From Oceanisphaera arctica (lineage in GTDB: Bacteria > Pseudomonadota > Gammaproteobacteria > Enterobacterales > Aeromonadaceae), in contig NZ_MPZM01000006.1 in the NCBI RefSeq assembly GCF_002936955.1, positions 62,001 through 126,000 of the forward strand: DNA of 64,000 nt. Reading direction: 5' to 3'. The translations under genes were made by a program, and so were the position numbers. This document shows, one piece after another, positions 42,714-52,705 of the stretch. Within the stretch, counting starts at the first letter, position 1; each line of letters opens with the position of its first letter. Below the pieces are notes generated by a model, which was not told where the DNA came from, ran no database searches, and saw only the letters and a program-made list of their open reading frames with translations.

Positions 42714-44375
42714 TTAGGAAGCGGCTTTGCTGTGCAGGCCTTTCTTCTCCAGCTGGCGGAAGATATACCACTGCTGGGTGATGGTCACCACGTTGCTCAC
42801 CAGCCAGTACAGGGTCAGACCGGCAGGGAACCACAGGAAGAAGAAGGTAAAGATGATCGGCATGAACTGCATCACCTTCTGCTGCATCGGATCGGTTACC
42901 GTGGTCGGGCTCATCTTCTGGATCATGAACATACTGGCACCCATCAGGATGGGCAGCACGAAGTAGGGGTCACGAACCGACAAGTCATTAATCCACAGGA
43001 AGAAAGGCGCGTGGCGCAGTTCTACCGATTCCATCAGCACCCAGTACAGAGAGATGAAGATAGGCATCTGTACCAGAATCGGCAGACAGCCACCCAGCGG
43101 GTTGACCTTCTCTTTCTTGTACAGCTCCATCATGCCCTGAGACATCTTCTGGCGATCGTCGCCATGACGCTCACGCAGGGCTGCCAGTTTGGGCTGCAGC
43201 ATGCGCATCTTGGCCATGGAGGTGTACTGGGCCTTGGTCAGCGGATACATGATACCGCGCACCACGAAGGTGGTCAGTACTATGGCCAGACCCCAGTTGA
43301 CCACGAAGCTCTGCAGGAAGTGCAGCAGCTTGAACAGCGGCTGGGCGATAAACCACAACCAGCCGTAGTCTACGGTCAGATCCAGATGCTCGGCGGCGGC
43401 GGCCATTTTGTTCTGCAGCTTGGGACCCAGCCACAAGTCGGCAGACAGGGTCTGCTCTCTACCCGGCGCCACTGTCACCAGCGGTGCCTTGAAGCCGATG
43501 ATGGCCTGGCCCTGATTGTTCAGTGAGCGAGTATACAGCTGGTTCTGTTCCTGCACCGGCGCAATCCAGGCAGACACAAAGTAATGCTGCAGCATGCTGA
43601 CCCAGCCGCTTTCGGTGGTCTGGTTCAGGTTGGCTTCACGTACCGATTTGAAATCATACTTGCTGTAGCGGGTTTCGCTGCTGGAGTAGGCCGGGCCGCG
43701 ATAGGCGGAAGCCATCAGCATGTTGCCGCCTTCTTCGTTCGGATTGACTTCGCTCTGCTTCAGCTGACCGTAAAGCTGGGCCTGTACCGGCTCGGCACTC
43801 TGGTTGTCGATCACGTAGCCGACATTCACCACGTAGTTGTCACGGGTGAGGGTGAAGGTCTTGGTGAACGCTACGCCCTTGTCGTTGGTGAAGGTCATGG
43901 GCACGGTCAGGCTGTCCTGACCTTCGGCCAGCTCGTAGCTGGTCTGTTCGGTGTGATAAACAGGGCGACCGGTGGCGCTGCCATCCGGGCCGTCACGACC
44001 GATAAGACCGCTCTGAGCCACGTTGACGAAGTTGGCGCCGTTGCTGAGCAGCACGAACTTGTCGTCGGAATTCAGTTCGTCGTCATGATCCAGCAGCTCG
44101 GCGCGGACCACATCGCCACCCTGGGTGTCGATGGTCAGCTTGAGGCTGTCGGTGGTGATGGTCACCAGGCGGCGACTGGCGGTCGGAGCCACGTCGGTGG
44201 GTACTTCGCCATCGGCCAGATCCGACTCGGGAACAAAACTGGCGTCGTCGGTGCTGATCTGGGAGTTTTGCTGCGCCGTCACTGGCTGCGGCGCTTTATC
44301 CGTCTGCCACTGTTGCCAGATGAGGAAACTCACCAGCAGCAGAGCGATAACAAGTATATTGCGTTGAGATTCCAT
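42714..44375 (-). CDS. yidC: Membrane protein insertase YidC
   Basis: 553 residues. An N-terminal membrane anchor ([22 protein letters not shown]), a large periplasmic beta domain (about 60-340), then the conserved five-segment insertase core with [52 protein letters not shown] and the [15 protein letters not shown] region. The hydrophilic-groove Arg is in TFVVRG. It inserts and folds inner-membrane proteins with or without SecYEG. It starts 3 bases after the yidD stop. Confidence 0.98.
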   Translation of the reverse strand: MESQRNILVIALLLVSFLIWQQWQTDKAPQPVTAQQNSQISTDDASFVPESDLADGEVPTDVAPTASRRLVTITTDSLKLTIDTQGGDVVRAELLDHDDELNSDDKFVLLSNGANFVNVAQSGLIGRDGPDGSATGRPVYHTEQTSYELAEGQDSLTVPMTFTNDKGVAFTKTFTLTRDNYVVNVGYVIDNQSAEPVQAQLYGQLKQSEVNPNEEGGNMLMASAYRGPAYSSSETRYSKYDFKSVREANLNQTTESGWVSMLQHYFVSAWIAPVQEQNQLYTRSLNNQGQAIIGFKAPLVTVAPGREQTLSADLWLGPKLQNKMAAAAEHLDLTVDYGWLWFIAQPLFKLLHFLQSFVVNWGLAIVLTTFVVRGIMYPLTKAQYTSMAKMRMLQPKLAALRERHGDDRQKMSQGMMELYKKEKVNPLGGCLPILVQMPIFISLYWVLMESVELRHAPFFLWINDLSVRDPYFVLPILMGASMFMIQKMSPTTVTDPMQQKVMQFMPIIFTFFFLWFPAGLTLYWLVSNVVTITQQWYIFRQLEKKGLHSKAAS

Positions 44376-44378
44376 AGT

Positions 44379-44624
44379 TTATTTTCTTCGCTGTGTCGGG
44401 ACCGGGTCGTGGCCGCTTGGACCTAAAGGATGGCATTTTAATAGACGTTTGACGGTTAACCAACCGCCTTTTAAAAAACCGTGGAGCCGGATGGCTTCAA
44501 TGGCGTATTGCGAACAGGTGGGAGTAAAGCGGCACCTGGGCCCGAGCAGAGGACTGATGACCAGCTGGTAAAGGCGAATAAGGCCTACGCTGAGTCGTTG
44601 CAGCGGCGAGAAAGCGTGCGCCAT
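44379..44624 (-). CDS. yidD: Membrane protein insertion efficiency factor YidD
   Basis: 81 residues with the invariant family segment [22 protein letters not shown] and [24 protein letters not shown]. It helps YidC-dependent insertion. It overlaps the 3' end of rnpA by 40 bases and sits 3 bases before yidC, the usual arrangement. Confidence 0.97.
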   Translation of the reverse strand: MAHAFSPLQRLSVGLIRLYQLVISPLLGPRCRFTPTCSQYAIEAIRLHGFLKGGWLTVKRLLKCHPLGPSGHDPVPTQRRK

Positions 44625-44947
44625 AGCCTATCCAGCAGCTCGAACAGCTCGTCGTTGGGCACATCCCCGATACCTTTCTTGGCGATCACCACAATATCAA
44701 CGTTGGGCAGATTATGTTGCTTCAGGCGAAAGGCTTCGCGGGCAACACGTTTGACCCTATTGCGCCAAACGGCACGTTTAAGTGCTTTTTTGGGTACAGC
44801 TAGTCCCAACCGGGGGTGCCCCAGTTCGTTTGGTTTGGCAAGAAGTGTGAGATGTGGGGAAGCGGCTCTGACAGGGTTGTCGAAGACGTTTTTAAAATGG
44901 GCGGGAGTTAACAAACGTAACTCCCGTGTAAAGGTATGCCGGGCCAT
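44585..44947 (-). CDS. rnpA: Ribonuclease P protein component
   Basis: 120 residues, basic, with the RNR-type motif [13 protein letters not shown] and [17 protein letters not shown]. It binds M1 RNA for 5' processing of tRNA precursors. The ATG overlaps the rpmH stop (TAATG). The 3' end overlaps yidD by 40 bases. Confidence 0.97.
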   Translation of the reverse strand: MARHTFTRELRLLTPAHFKNVFDNPVRAASPHLTLLAKPNELGHPRLGLAVPKKALKRAVWRNRVKRVAREAFRLKQHNLPNVDIVVIAKKGIGDVPNDELFELLDRLWRTLSRRCNDSA

Positions 44948-45081
44948 TAGGCGCTCAGACGGGCACGACCTTTGGCGCGACGAGCGACCAATACTTTGCG
45001 ACCATTTTTAGTGGCCATGCGAGCACGGAAACCGTGGCTACGCTTACGCTTCAGGTTTGAAGGTTGAAAAGTGCGTTTCAT
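44947..45081 (-). CDS. rpmH: 50S ribosomal protein L34
   Basis: 44 residues, [20 protein letters not shown] and onward, ending GRARLSA. This is essentially the universal L34 sequence. It is the first gene of the rpmH-rnpA-yidD-yidC unit, and the leader upstream carries the AT-rich CTGTATATAAC region expected for its promoter. Confidence 0.98.
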   Translation of the reverse strand: MKRTFQPSNLKRKRSHGFRARMATKNGRKVLVARRAKGRARLSA

Positions 45082-45257
45082 AGTAGTTATTACCGCTGTG
45101 TCAGTTTGCTATACAGTTTGACCATGTGCTCGACAGACGCATAAACATCACCGAGACGGCCCCACCAAAGAGGCCGAATTCTAAACAGTTCTGTATATAA
45201 CGTCAATCCACATGGCGTTGATTGACGACCCCGAAGGCAAAGTATTTTGCCGGGCGA

Positions 45258-45355
45258 GATCGATCCCGGGATCCTTGATGATCGCGGGGCTGGGATTATA
45301 CAGTCCCCGGAGGCCGGTGCAACTAAAAGCACAGGGATCCTGTGGTGGCGAGATC
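45258..45355. other. GATC cluster upstream of rpmH
   Basis: Six GATC sites in 98 bases (45258, 45262, 45270, 45280, 45336, 45352), between rpmH and the ABC transporter ATPase gene. No good DnaA box was seen. It may be a remnant of, or partner to, the origin-like region before dnaA at 52.4-52.7 kb. Confidence 0.45.
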
Positions 45356-45357
45356 CT

Positions 45358-46110
45358 TTAGCCGTTTTCGTTCCGATCCGGCAACACCTTGCGCAAAAAG
45401 GCCCGGGTGCGGGGATCCTGGGGGTTGGTCAGCAACTCGGCGGGCGGGCCCTGCTCCACTATGTGGCCGCCGTCCATGAAGATCACCCGGTCGGCCACAT
45501 CGCGAGCGAAGCCGATTTCGTGGGTGACCACCACCATGGTCTGGTGCGCCAGCGCCAGCTTCTTCATCAACCCCAGCACCTCGTCCACCCATTCCGGATC
45601 CAGCGCCGAGGTGGGCTCGTCGAACAGCATCACCTTGGCATGGCTGGCCATGGCTCTGCCTATGCCCACCCGTTGCTGCTGGCCGCCGGACAGGGATGAC
45701 GGATAAGCGTCGACTTTATCCTCCAGCCCGATATCGCCCAGAATGCGCAGCGCCTCGGCATTGGCCTCGGCTTTAGGCTTGTTCCATACGGTGATCAGTC
45801 CCTCGGCGATGTTGTCGCGGGCGGTCTTGTTGGCGAACAGCGCATAGTTCTGAAACACGAAGGAGGTGCGTTTGCGCAGCGCTATGGCGTCCTTGCTGCT
45901 ATGTCTGGCGAGATCGATGGCGAAGCCGTCGATGTCCAGGGTGCCGGCCTCCGGCGTTTCCAGCAGGTTCAGACAGCGCAGCAGCGTGGATTTACCGGTG
46001 CCCGAGGGCCCCAGTATCACCACGATTTCGCCTTTCTTTATATCCAGACTGATGTCGTTGAGCACCGTCTGGCCGTTGTAGATTTTGGTCAGGTTACGCA
46101 GTGTAATCAT
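45358..46110 (-). CDS. Polar amino acid (cystine-type) ABC transporter ATP-binding protein
   Basis: 250 residues with Walker [11 protein letters not shown]-loop FVFQNYALF, signature [10 protein letters not shown], Walker [12 protein letters not shown] and H-loop VTHEIGFA. This is the GlnQ/TcyN group. It is the last gene of a binding protein-permease-ATPase operon, starting 7 bases before the permease stop region with no room for a separate promoter. Substrate is inferred from the binding protein. Confidence 0.93.
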   Translation of the reverse strand: MITLRNLTKIYNGQTVLNDISLDIKKGEIVVILGPSGTGKSTLLRCLNLLETPEAGTLDIDGFAIDLARHSSKDAIALRKRTSFVFQNYALFANKTARDNIAEGLITVWNKPKAEANAEALRILGDIGLEDKVDAYPSSLSGGQQQRVGIGRAMASHAKVMLFDEPTSALDPEWVDEVLGLMKKLALAHQTMVVVTHEIGFARDVADRVIFMDGGHIVEQGPPAELLTNPQDPRTRAFLRKVLPDRNENG

Positions 46111-46117
46111 GGTGCTC

Positions 46118-46783
46118 CTAATAAGCGGCGTTCAGCCGTCGTTCCAGCAAGGTTTGCAAATAGGTAAAGAACACCACCACCGCCCAATAAATCAGGGCGA
46201 CCGCGATAAAGGCCTCGAAAAACTTGAAGCTGCTGGAGGCTTCTTTCTGGGCCGAGGCCATGATTTCGGCCACCCCCAGGGTGAAGGCCAGCGAGGTGCT
46301 TTTGATCATGTCGATGAAGTAGTTCATCAGCGATGGCGTGGCGATTCGTGCCGCCTGGGGCAGTATGATTCGCCGCATGGCCTGACTACGGGTCATGCCG
46401 ATGCTCATGGCTGCTTCCATCTGACTCTTGTGCACCCCGAGGATGGCGGCGCGAATCGATTCTGCCATGTAGGCGGCAAAATGCAGGGTCAGGCCGATAA
46501 CGGCGGCGCTGAAGGCATTAAGGCCGATGAATATCGGCATGATTTGCGGCAGGCCGTAATACAGCAGAAACAGTTGTACCAGCAGCGGGGTGCCGCGAAA
46601 AAAAGAGATGAACAGCTTGGCCAGGGCATTGAGCACCGGCAGCTCGAAGGTTCTGATTACCGCAAGCCCCCCTGCAATAATCAGGGCGAATACAAAGCCC
46701 AGCAGCGCCATTTCCATGGTCGTGCCCAGATATCTGAACAGGATCGGAAACAGCGCCAGGGTATAGTCGAGATCAAATTGCAT
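46118..46783 (-). CDS. Polar amino acid (cystine-type) ABC transporter permease
   Basis: 221 residues with four or five membrane segments. It has the HisM/GlnP-family signature [18 protein letters not shown] and the EAA loop ([32 protein letters not shown]). It resembles TcyL/YecS. It starts 3 bases after the binding-protein stop. Confidence 0.93.
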   Translation of the reverse strand: MQFDLDYTLALFPILFRYLGTTMEMALLGFVFALIIAGGLAVIRTFELPVLNALAKLFISFFRGTPLLVQLFLLYYGLPQIMPIFIGLNAFSAAVIGLTLHFAAYMAESIRAAILGVHKSQMEAAMSIGMTRSQAMRRIILPQAARIATPSLMNYFIDMIKSTSLAFTLGVAEIMASAQKEASSSFKFFEAFIAVALIYWAVVVFFTYLQTLLERRLNAAY

Positions 46784-46786
46784 GGT

Positions 46787-47545
46787 TTATTTGCTGGTGA
46801 TGTCAGCGCCCAGCCATTTCTCCGAAATTTGCGTCAGGGTACCGTCGGCACGCATATCGGCCAGGGCCTGGTTCACCTCAGCCAGCAGCGCCTGCTGTTG
46901 GGGCTTTTTCACGAAGGGAAAGGCGTTTTCCATGGTCTCGAACGGCTGACCGGCCAGTTGCAGCGGCAGTCCGGCTTCCTTGATCAGCTGGGCGGAGCCG
47001 ACTCTGTCCATCACGAAGGCATCGGTACGACCCAGCGCCACATCCTGCTCCAGGTTGGTCTCGTAGGTGATGATGTTGATTTCGTTGTTGGTGTCGTGCT
47101 TGCGCATCAGCTGTTCGAAGTTGGAGCCCAGATTGACGGCGACCTTCTTGCCTTTCAGATCTTCCAGACCCTTGATGCTGTCGTTGCCCTTGCGCACTAC
47201 TATCTGGGCGCCGTCGTACACATAAGGGGTGGCGAAGTCATACTTTTCGAGCCGTTCAGGGGTAATGGTGATCTGGTTGGAAATGGTGTCGATGCGACCG
47301 GTTTCCAGCATGCCGAACAGGCCGGAGAAGTTGGTGGTCACAAACTCCACTTCGCGGTCGAGGCGCTTACCTATCTCGTTCCATACATCGACTTCAAAGC
47401 CCTGCAGCTTGTCCTGCTGCACGAAAGTGAACGGATAGTAACGACCGGACATGCCGACCTTGACCGCATCGGCCGCCATGGCCGGAGCAAGCAGGGAAGT
47501 GGAAAGGGCCAGTACGGCACCGAGTAGCTTGATGGATTTGAACAT
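46787..47545 (-). CDS. Amino acid ABC transporter substrate-binding protein (cystine-binding-like)
   Basis: 252 residues with a signal peptide cut near AMA-AD (about residue 25) and the family-3 binding fold. YYPFTFVQQDKLQGFEVDVWNEIGKRL, DTISNQITITPERLEKYDFATPYV and the C terminus ISEKWLGADITSK closely parallel E. coli cystine-binding TcyJ (FliY). Import of cystine or a related sulfur amino acid is the best guess. First gene of the operon; an upstream LysR gene on the same strand may or may not control it. Confidence 0.88.
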   Translation of the reverse strand: MFKSIKLLGAVLALSTSLLAPAMAADAVKVGMSGRYYPFTFVQQDKLQGFEVDVWNEIGKRLDREVEFVTTNFSGLFGMLETGRIDTISNQITITPERLEKYDFATPYVYDGAQIVVRKGNDSIKGLEDLKGKKVAVNLGSNFEQLMRKHDTNNEINIITYETNLEQDVALGRTDAFVMDRVGSAQLIKEAGLPLQLAGQPFETMENAFPFVKKPQQQALLAEVNQALADMRADGTLTQISEKWLGADITSK

Positions 47546-47728
47546 GAATAACTCTCCTGGTGGTCACGGCATGACCGCAACGGGTGCAGTCATCATGGTT
47601 ACAGCATAAATGATGAGGGTCTTTTTATACCAGCCAAAGCTGGTGTGCCAGTTTTTTACAAATTAATAACCCAGAAAAATGGGATATTTAATGACATCTG
47701 GTTATAAGAACGGGCAAAGATAACCCGT

Positions 47729-48658
47729 TCAGCAGGTCGGGGAGGTCGCTTTTGGCAGCAACCACTGGGTGAATAGTCGGGTGGCGACCGATGCATGGCG
47801 GTGACTGGGTTCCAGCAGGCACAGATAGCCCTTGCTGGGCATACTGCGGGGCAGGGCCTGCACCAGAGTACCTTCCTGCAGGTAGGGCTGCAGCAGCCGG
47901 GCCCAGCCGAGGGCGATGCCCTGGCCGGCCAGGGCCGCCTGCATCAGCAGCTGATAGCTGTTGGTCTTGAGGGTACGAGTGGGTGACTGGTAGGGCTCTT
48001 CCAGGGCATCGAACCAGTCTTCCCAGGTCAGCCAGTCGTGAAAGTAGTCTTCCAGTTCCAGCAAGGTGTGTTCGCGCAGCATCTGCTGCGGGCTGGTCAC
48101 AGGCCCTGCCTGCTGCAGATAACCGGCGTTACACACGGCGATGACTTCTTCCTGTTCCATGATGCGGGTGATCTGTACGCCGGGCGGTTCCTTTTCTCCG
48201 GGCACCAGATAATACAGGGCAAGATCGTACTCGCTCAGATCCAGTTGCCTGGGGTCGGCCATGGTCAGGATGCGGATTTCGATCTGTGGATGCAGCCGCT
48301 GCAGTTCGGGCAGTTTACGGGTCAGCCACATGGAGGCGACAGTAGGGCTGGATGCGAGGGTCAGCTGCAGGCTGCCCTGACGCCGGGTCAGGGCGGCGGT
48401 GCCGCTGGCCAGTTCTCGCAGCAACCGCTGCACCAGCTGAAAATAACGCTCTCCCGCCGGGGTCAGGAGCACGCCCTGGGCATCGCGATGAAACAGTGGC
48501 CGACCCAGGCACTCCTCCAGCCGCTTTATTTGCCGGCTGATGGCGCTCTGGGTCAGGCTGAGTTCGGTCGCCGCCTGGGTGAAGCTCTGGCTGCGCGCCG
48601 CCGCTTCAAAGGCCTGCAGACAATTGAGGGGGGGTAGGGGCTTGATCCGTTGGAACAT
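47729..48658 (-). CDS. LysR-family regulator, GcvA-like
   Basis: 309 residues. The N-terminal PLPPLNCLQAFEAAARSQSFTQAATELSLTQSAISRQIKRLEECLGRPLFHR is the typical GcvA-group helix-turn-helix, followed by an effector domain. It lies between the cystine-type transporter and the CocE hydrolase/BCCT pair, all on the same strand; either could be its target. Confidence 0.9.
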   Translation of the reverse strand: MFQRIKPLPPLNCLQAFEAAARSQSFTQAATELSLTQSAISRQIKRLEECLGRPLFHRDAQGVLLTPAGERYFQLVQRLLRELASGTAALTRRQGSLQLTLASSPTVASMWLTRKLPELQRLHPQIEIRILTMADPRQLDLSEYDLALYYLVPGEKEPPGVQITRIMEQEEVIAVCNAGYLQQAGPVTSPQQMLREHTLLELEDYFHDWLTWEDWFDALEEPYQSPTRTLKTNSYQLLMQAALAGQGIALGWARLLQPYLQEGTLVQALPRSMPSKGYLCLLEPSHRHASVATRLFTQWLLPKATSPTC

Positions 48659-48723
48659 ATCAGTTTCCTGCGGCTGTCCTGTACTGAATAAGCCCCTACT
48701 TTACTCCCGGCTGGTTCCCAAGG

Positions 48724-50733
48724 CTACTGGGCAAGCCGCGGAATACGGTATTCCCAGCTCTTGTCGTTGAACAAGTCACCATCCAGCCAGGCTTGCTGCC
48801 GGGCGCTCAGGTAGAAATGCTGTTCGTCGCAGGCCAGGTGCAACTCGCTTTCTACCCGCACTTCCCAGTCATCCCGTCCGGCCCGATACAGCCAGTGAAT
48901 ATCGGCCTTGGTGGCGTCGGGATCTTCGGGGCGGGTGCGATATTCCTCGGTGGCTTTCTGCTCTACCCACAAGCCGTGATCGAGGAAGCGATAGGTGCCC
49001 ATGTCGTCGTCGACCCGCACGCAGACTTCGCCGCTGGCTACGTCTTCGGTAATGGTGCGCTTGGGGCTGGACTCGCGCAAAAAGTCCATGTTGACCGGCT
49101 GGGCGGACTCCGGCGGCTGGAAGGGGTTGTCGATGGACTCGCCCCGGTATACCGGCAGGGTCAGACGTTGCTGGCCAGGCACCAGGCTCAGGGTGGTCAG
49201 CTTGGGGCTGGGCCAGAGCAGCGGAAAATGAGCGGTGGCGATGGCGACACGCAGCCGGTGGCCGGCGGGTACCTTATAGCCGATGTTGTCCAGCTGTACC
49301 TCGAACGCCATCTCTTCGCCCGGTACCGGCGGCTCCAGCACTGCGGGGTCATTGCGCAGGGCCAGGTTGAGGGTGCCGTAGCTTATCAGGGTGGCGCGGC
49401 CGTCCGGCGCTACATCGCTGAGGCGCACCGTGACCTGACCGCAGTCCTGATCCACCGAACCTCTGAGCGCTATGCTGGGGTTGCCCAGCAGCGGCAGCGA
49501 CTCGCTCAGCGGCGCACTGTCGAAACACAGGGACAGGGCATCGTCCCGGCGCTGATCGGTAGGGAAGTCGGGGCCGAACCAGATGGCGCAGTATTCGCCG
49601 CCGTGCACCCCTGTGGTGAGCGGAGAGCAGACACCGGCGGGGGAGGTCATTGCATGTTCACCCGGCTTGAGGCCGTTGTCGGTCAGGCTGAACTGCTGTT
49701 GCTCTACCTGGCTGGCGGGCCAGCCGTCGGTCTGTACCCAGTCGCCGGGGCGGTAAGCGGTCATGGCGGAAGGCGGCTGAGCCTCCTGCAGGTAGAAGGT
49801 GCACTCGGGCTCGTCCATGATGCCGGTGTCTATGCCCTTCAGCCAGTGATCCCACCAGCGCAGGGCTTCCTGCAAGAAGCCGATGGCCGGATCCGGAATG
49901 GCGAAGTGGGGATACTTGTGGATCCAGGGGCCAATCAGCGCCTTCTTCGGGCACTTGAGGTGCTCCATCATCCGTACCGGGGTATTGCGATAGGCATCGC
50001 CCCAGCCACCGACGCAGTACACGGCGGCCTCTATATCCTCGTAGTTTTCGCAGATGGAGCCGTGAGCCCAGTAGGCGTCCCGGGTGCTGTGTTCAATCCA
50101 GGGCTTGGCCAGCAGCGGCATGTTTTCGAGCCGGTGCTTCCACATTGCCTGCCAGTCGTCGCCCACCAGGCGGGGATCCGGCACGGCGGCAGAAAAGCTC
50201 AGCATGGTGGCGGCCCAGCCCATGTTTTCCAGCAGCAGATTACCGCCCTTGAAGTGTACGTCGTCGGCGTAGCGGTCGTCGGTGGAGCAGATGGTGATGA
50301 TGGCCTTCAGCGGCTTGGGCCGGCGCGCCGCCAGCTGCAGGCTGTTGAAGCCACCCCAGGAGATACCCATCATGCCCAGATTGCCGTTGCACCAGGGCTG
50401 GCGGCTGATCCAGTCGATTACCTCGAGCGCGTCGTCCTGCTCCTGCTTCAGATATTCATCCAGCATCAGGCCGTCGGACTCGCCGTTGCCGCGAATATCC
50501 ACCCGCACACAGGCGTAGCCATGGCCCGCCAGGTAAGGGTGGGTCAGGGCATCGCGTACCGCAGTGCCGTCGACCTTGCGGTAGGGCAGATATTCCAGGA
50601 TGGCAGGCACTGGATGCTGCTCCGCATCGGCGGGCAGCCATATCCGGGCGGCCAGGCGGGTACCGTCCTTGAGCGGGATCAGCAGGTGCTCTATTTCACG
50701 CACCTGACGGGGAAACTCATGCTTGGTGTGCAT
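48724..50733 (-). CDS. CocE/NonD-family hydrolase (X-Pro dipeptidyl-peptidase S15 type)
   Basis: 669 residues. The alpha/beta-hydrolase domain has the nucleophile elbow GISWGG, with DIRGNGESDG before it and WGDAYRNTPVRMMEHL and GPWIHKYPH (His) after. A C-terminal jelly-roll domain with the family signature VPAGHRLRVAIATAHFPLLWPSP follows. Relatives hydrolyse cocaine esters, glutaryl-7-ACA or X-Pro peptides. The ATG at 50733 is preceded by AAGGA. Its start lies inside the 3' end of the BCCT gene (17-base overlap), so the product probably acts on the compound that carrier imports. No signal peptide is visible, so it is cytosolic. Confidence 0.92.
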   Translation of the reverse strand: MHTKHEFPRQVREIEHLLIPLKDGTRLAARIWLPADAEQHPVPAILEYLPYRKVDGTAVRDALTHPYLAGHGYACVRVDIRGNGESDGLMLDEYLKQEQDDALEVIDWISRQPWCNGNLGMMGISWGGFNSLQLAARRPKPLKAIITICSTDDRYADDVHFKGGNLLLENMGWAATMLSFSAAVPDPRLVGDDWQAMWKHRLENMPLLAKPWIEHSTRDAYWAHGSICENYEDIEAAVYCVGGWGDAYRNTPVRMMEHLKCPKKALIGPWIHKYPHFAIPDPAIGFLQEALRWWDHWLKGIDTGIMDEPECTFYLQEAQPPSAMTAYRPGDWVQTDGWPASQVEQQQFSLTDNGLKPGEHAMTSPAGVCSPLTTGVHGGEYCAIWFGPDFPTDQRRDDALSLCFDSAPLSESLPLLGNPSIALRGSVDQDCGQVTVRLSDVAPDGRATLISYGTLNLALRNDPAVLEPPVPGEEMAFEVQLDNIGYKVPAGHRLRVAIATAHFPLLWPSPKLTTLSLVPGQQRLTLPVYRGESIDNPFQPPESAQPVNMDFLRESSPKRTITEDVASGEVCVRVDDDMGTYRFLDHGLWVEQKATEEYRTRPEDPDATKADIHWLYRAGRDDWEVRVESELHLACDEQHFYLSARQQAWLDGDLFNDKSWEYRIPRLAQ

Positions 50734-52318
50734 TGGTCGGTGTTCCTTCAAATGATGAGGTGTGGGTGTCGCTGGCCGATGCCGGTGCCGGGCTGGAGGG
50801 CATGGTCACGAGGGCCGGATTGGACAGCCAGTGCCACAGGGAGCCACTGGCCAGCAGAATAATAAACATGGCGGGCAGACCGCCCAGGTTGGACAGCATC
50901 TTGACGCCGTCGAGGCCGACGAAGGACACCATCACCCAGGACACGGTGCCGATCACCGAGCCCCACAGCACCTTGATGCCCAGGCTACTGTCCAGGTCGC
51001 TGTCGGCGGTCAGACCGTTGGTGCAGAGACCGCCGATGGCATCGGTGTTGGAGTCGGCCGCGGTGACATAGGAGATGAAGGCGATGAACAGCAGCAGCAC
51101 TATCATGATGTTGCTGCCCGGCAGCTGCTCGAAGATCCGATACAGCACATGTTCCACGCCTTCGTTGTTGAGCACATCGTTCAGGCCGGCCGCCTGCTGC
51201 ATATCCAGAAAGATGGCCGTGCCGGAGAAGATGCAGATCCAGACGATGGCGAACAGGGACGGAAACAGCAGGTTGATGCGGATGAATTCACGCACCGTGT
51301 AGCCACGGGCAATCTTGCCGAGGAACAGGGCGGTAACCGGGGCCCAGGCAAACCATACTGCCCAGTAGAAAATGCTCCACCACTGGGGCCAGGGATCGCT
51401 GGCGGCGGCGCCGGTGAACAGGCTGCGGGTAAAGAAGGTGTCCAGGTACAGGCCGAAAGATTCGGTGCCCAGGGCGATCATGAAGATGCTGGGGCCGAAG
51501 CAGAACATGAACACGCCCAGAAACAGCAGCAGCCAGGCGTTCAACGCCGACATGCGCGCTATGCCTTTTTTCAGGCCGCTGGCGGCGGAAAACACGAAGG
51601 TGGCCACGATCAGCGCGATGATGATGCCGAGGCGCAGCGGGGTGGTTTCACCGCCCAGATACTGACCGGCGCCACCTGCCAGGGTCAGGGCACCGGTGCC
51701 AAGAGAAGAGGCCATGCCGGCCACCAGGGCATAGAGCGCCACCGCATCGATGAAAGTACCGAAACGACGGGTGATGCGGGCGCCCAGCACCGGCTCCAGC
51801 ATGCTGCCGATGGAGAAGCGCTTGCGCTGGTTATAGAAGGCGAGGGCAAACACCAGCGAGGGAATGGTGTAGATGGCGTAGGGGGTAAAGGACCAGTGCA
51901 AAAACATGGTGGCCATGGCGAAGCGGGCGGCATCCGGTGAGCCGGCTTCGAGCCCCGAACTTTCGGGCGGCCCGAACAGATGATAGAGCGGCTCGGCGGT
52001 GGTCCAGAACAGCACGCCGACCGCCAGGGTGGTGCACAGGGTGATGGAAAACCAGCGCCACCGGCTCAGCAGCGGTTCGGCCTGATCGCCACCGATACGG
52101 ATTTTTCCGAGCGGCGAAAAGTAGACCACCACCGCCAGTACCAGCAAGTACAGGCTGCCGAGGCTGAACAACCAGGAAAAATTGTCCAGTATGGCGCTGT
52201 TCAGGGTTTTGGTGGTGGCGAGAAAGGTGTCCAGATCCAGATAACTGGCAAGCAGGGCTGCCATTAGCAGCAGGAAGGTGGGCCAGAATACCAGGGGCCT
52301 GAGGTTGGTCGATGACAT
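50717..52318 (-). CDS. BCCT-family betaine/carnitine/choline-type transporter
   Basis: 533 residues with about 12 membrane segments. The quaternary-amine site motif is present (FWTTAEPLYHLFGPP, and the second WSIFYWAVWFAWAPVTALFLGKIARGYTVREFI with the Trp box). Met at position 5 of the longest frame (52318) is chosen, with GGAGTG upstream; a GTG at 52330 is the alternative. It overlaps and probably is coupled to the CocE-type hydrolase. Cargo is likely a quaternary ammonium or acylated amine compound, by inference. Confidence 0.92.
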   Translation of the reverse strand: MSSTNLRPLVFWPTFLLLMAALLASYLDLDTFLATTKTLNSAILDNFSWLFSLGSLYLLVLAVVVYFSPLGKIRIGGDQAEPLLSRWRWFSITLCTTLAVGVLFWTTAEPLYHLFGPPESSGLEAGSPDAARFAMATMFLHWSFTPYAIYTIPSLVFALAFYNQRKRFSIGSMLEPVLGARITRRFGTFIDAVALYALVAGMASSLGTGALTLAGGAGQYLGGETTPLRLGIIIALIVATFVFSAASGLKKGIARMSALNAWLLLFLGVFMFCFGPSIFMIALGTESFGLYLDTFFTRSLFTGAAASDPWPQWWSIFYWAVWFAWAPVTALFLGKIARGYTVREFIRINLLFPSLFAIVWICIFSGTAIFLDMQQAAGLNDVLNNEGVEHVLYRIFEQLPGSNIMIVLLLFIAFISYVTAADSNTDAIGGLCTNGLTADSDLDSSLGIKVLWGSVIGTVSWVMVSFVGLDGVKMLSNLGGLPAMFIILLASGSLWHWLSNPALVTMPSSPAPASASDTHTSSFEGTPTNAHQA

Positions 52319-52390
52319 ATTATCAATCACTCCGTGATGGGTACTGCATATCCTTTTTGTTCTTTTCAGGAGGCAGGATAAAACACCCCC

Positions 52391-52685
52391 GATCTTGCAA
52401 CCTTAAATTAACATGGCTTTCAGTCTGCCTAGGGGCCCTGAATCGCTCAATCAACATCTGAGCATGAGGTCATGATCACCGATCATTGGCACCATGTGCG
52501 GCGGCTTCGATTTGACGGATCGAGCGATCCGCTATGGTGTGTGTAGCTTGTTTATAAATCGAAGGATCCTGTGTATTAAGTTGAAAGTTATTCACAGATG
52601 TCAAGGATCATATTTTACAGGATCGAGACGATCCGGCTAGAGATCCAGCCTCTGCCTCAGTAGAATAACGGCCCCTTGATTGATC
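52391..52685. other. Candidate replication origin (oriC) upstream of dnaA
   Basis: Eleven GATC sites fall in about 295 bases (52391, 52474, 52481, 52518, 52526, 52565, 52606, 52621, 52630, 52642, 52682), a density like that of E. coli oriC. A perfect DnaA box TTATTCACA lies at 52588-52596 and a one-mismatch box TGTGTATTA at 52570-52578. AT-rich runs (TTTATAAAT, CATATTTTA) lie between. It is directly before dnaA. Only one perfect DnaA box is seen, so a Dam-regulated dnaA promoter region is the alternative. Confidence 0.55.
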
Positions 52686-52705
52686 CCTTTGTTCCAGGAG
52701 TTCTG

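Noticed and set aside
46085-47527. 480-codon open frame antisense to the ABC transporter genes
   Set aside because: It spans three convincing genes on the other strand and has no recognisable motif.
48793-50862. 689-codon open frame antisense to the CocE hydrolase gene
   Set aside because: It is the GC-rich shadow of a well-supported gene; the translation is Gly/Gln/His/Val-rich with no domain.
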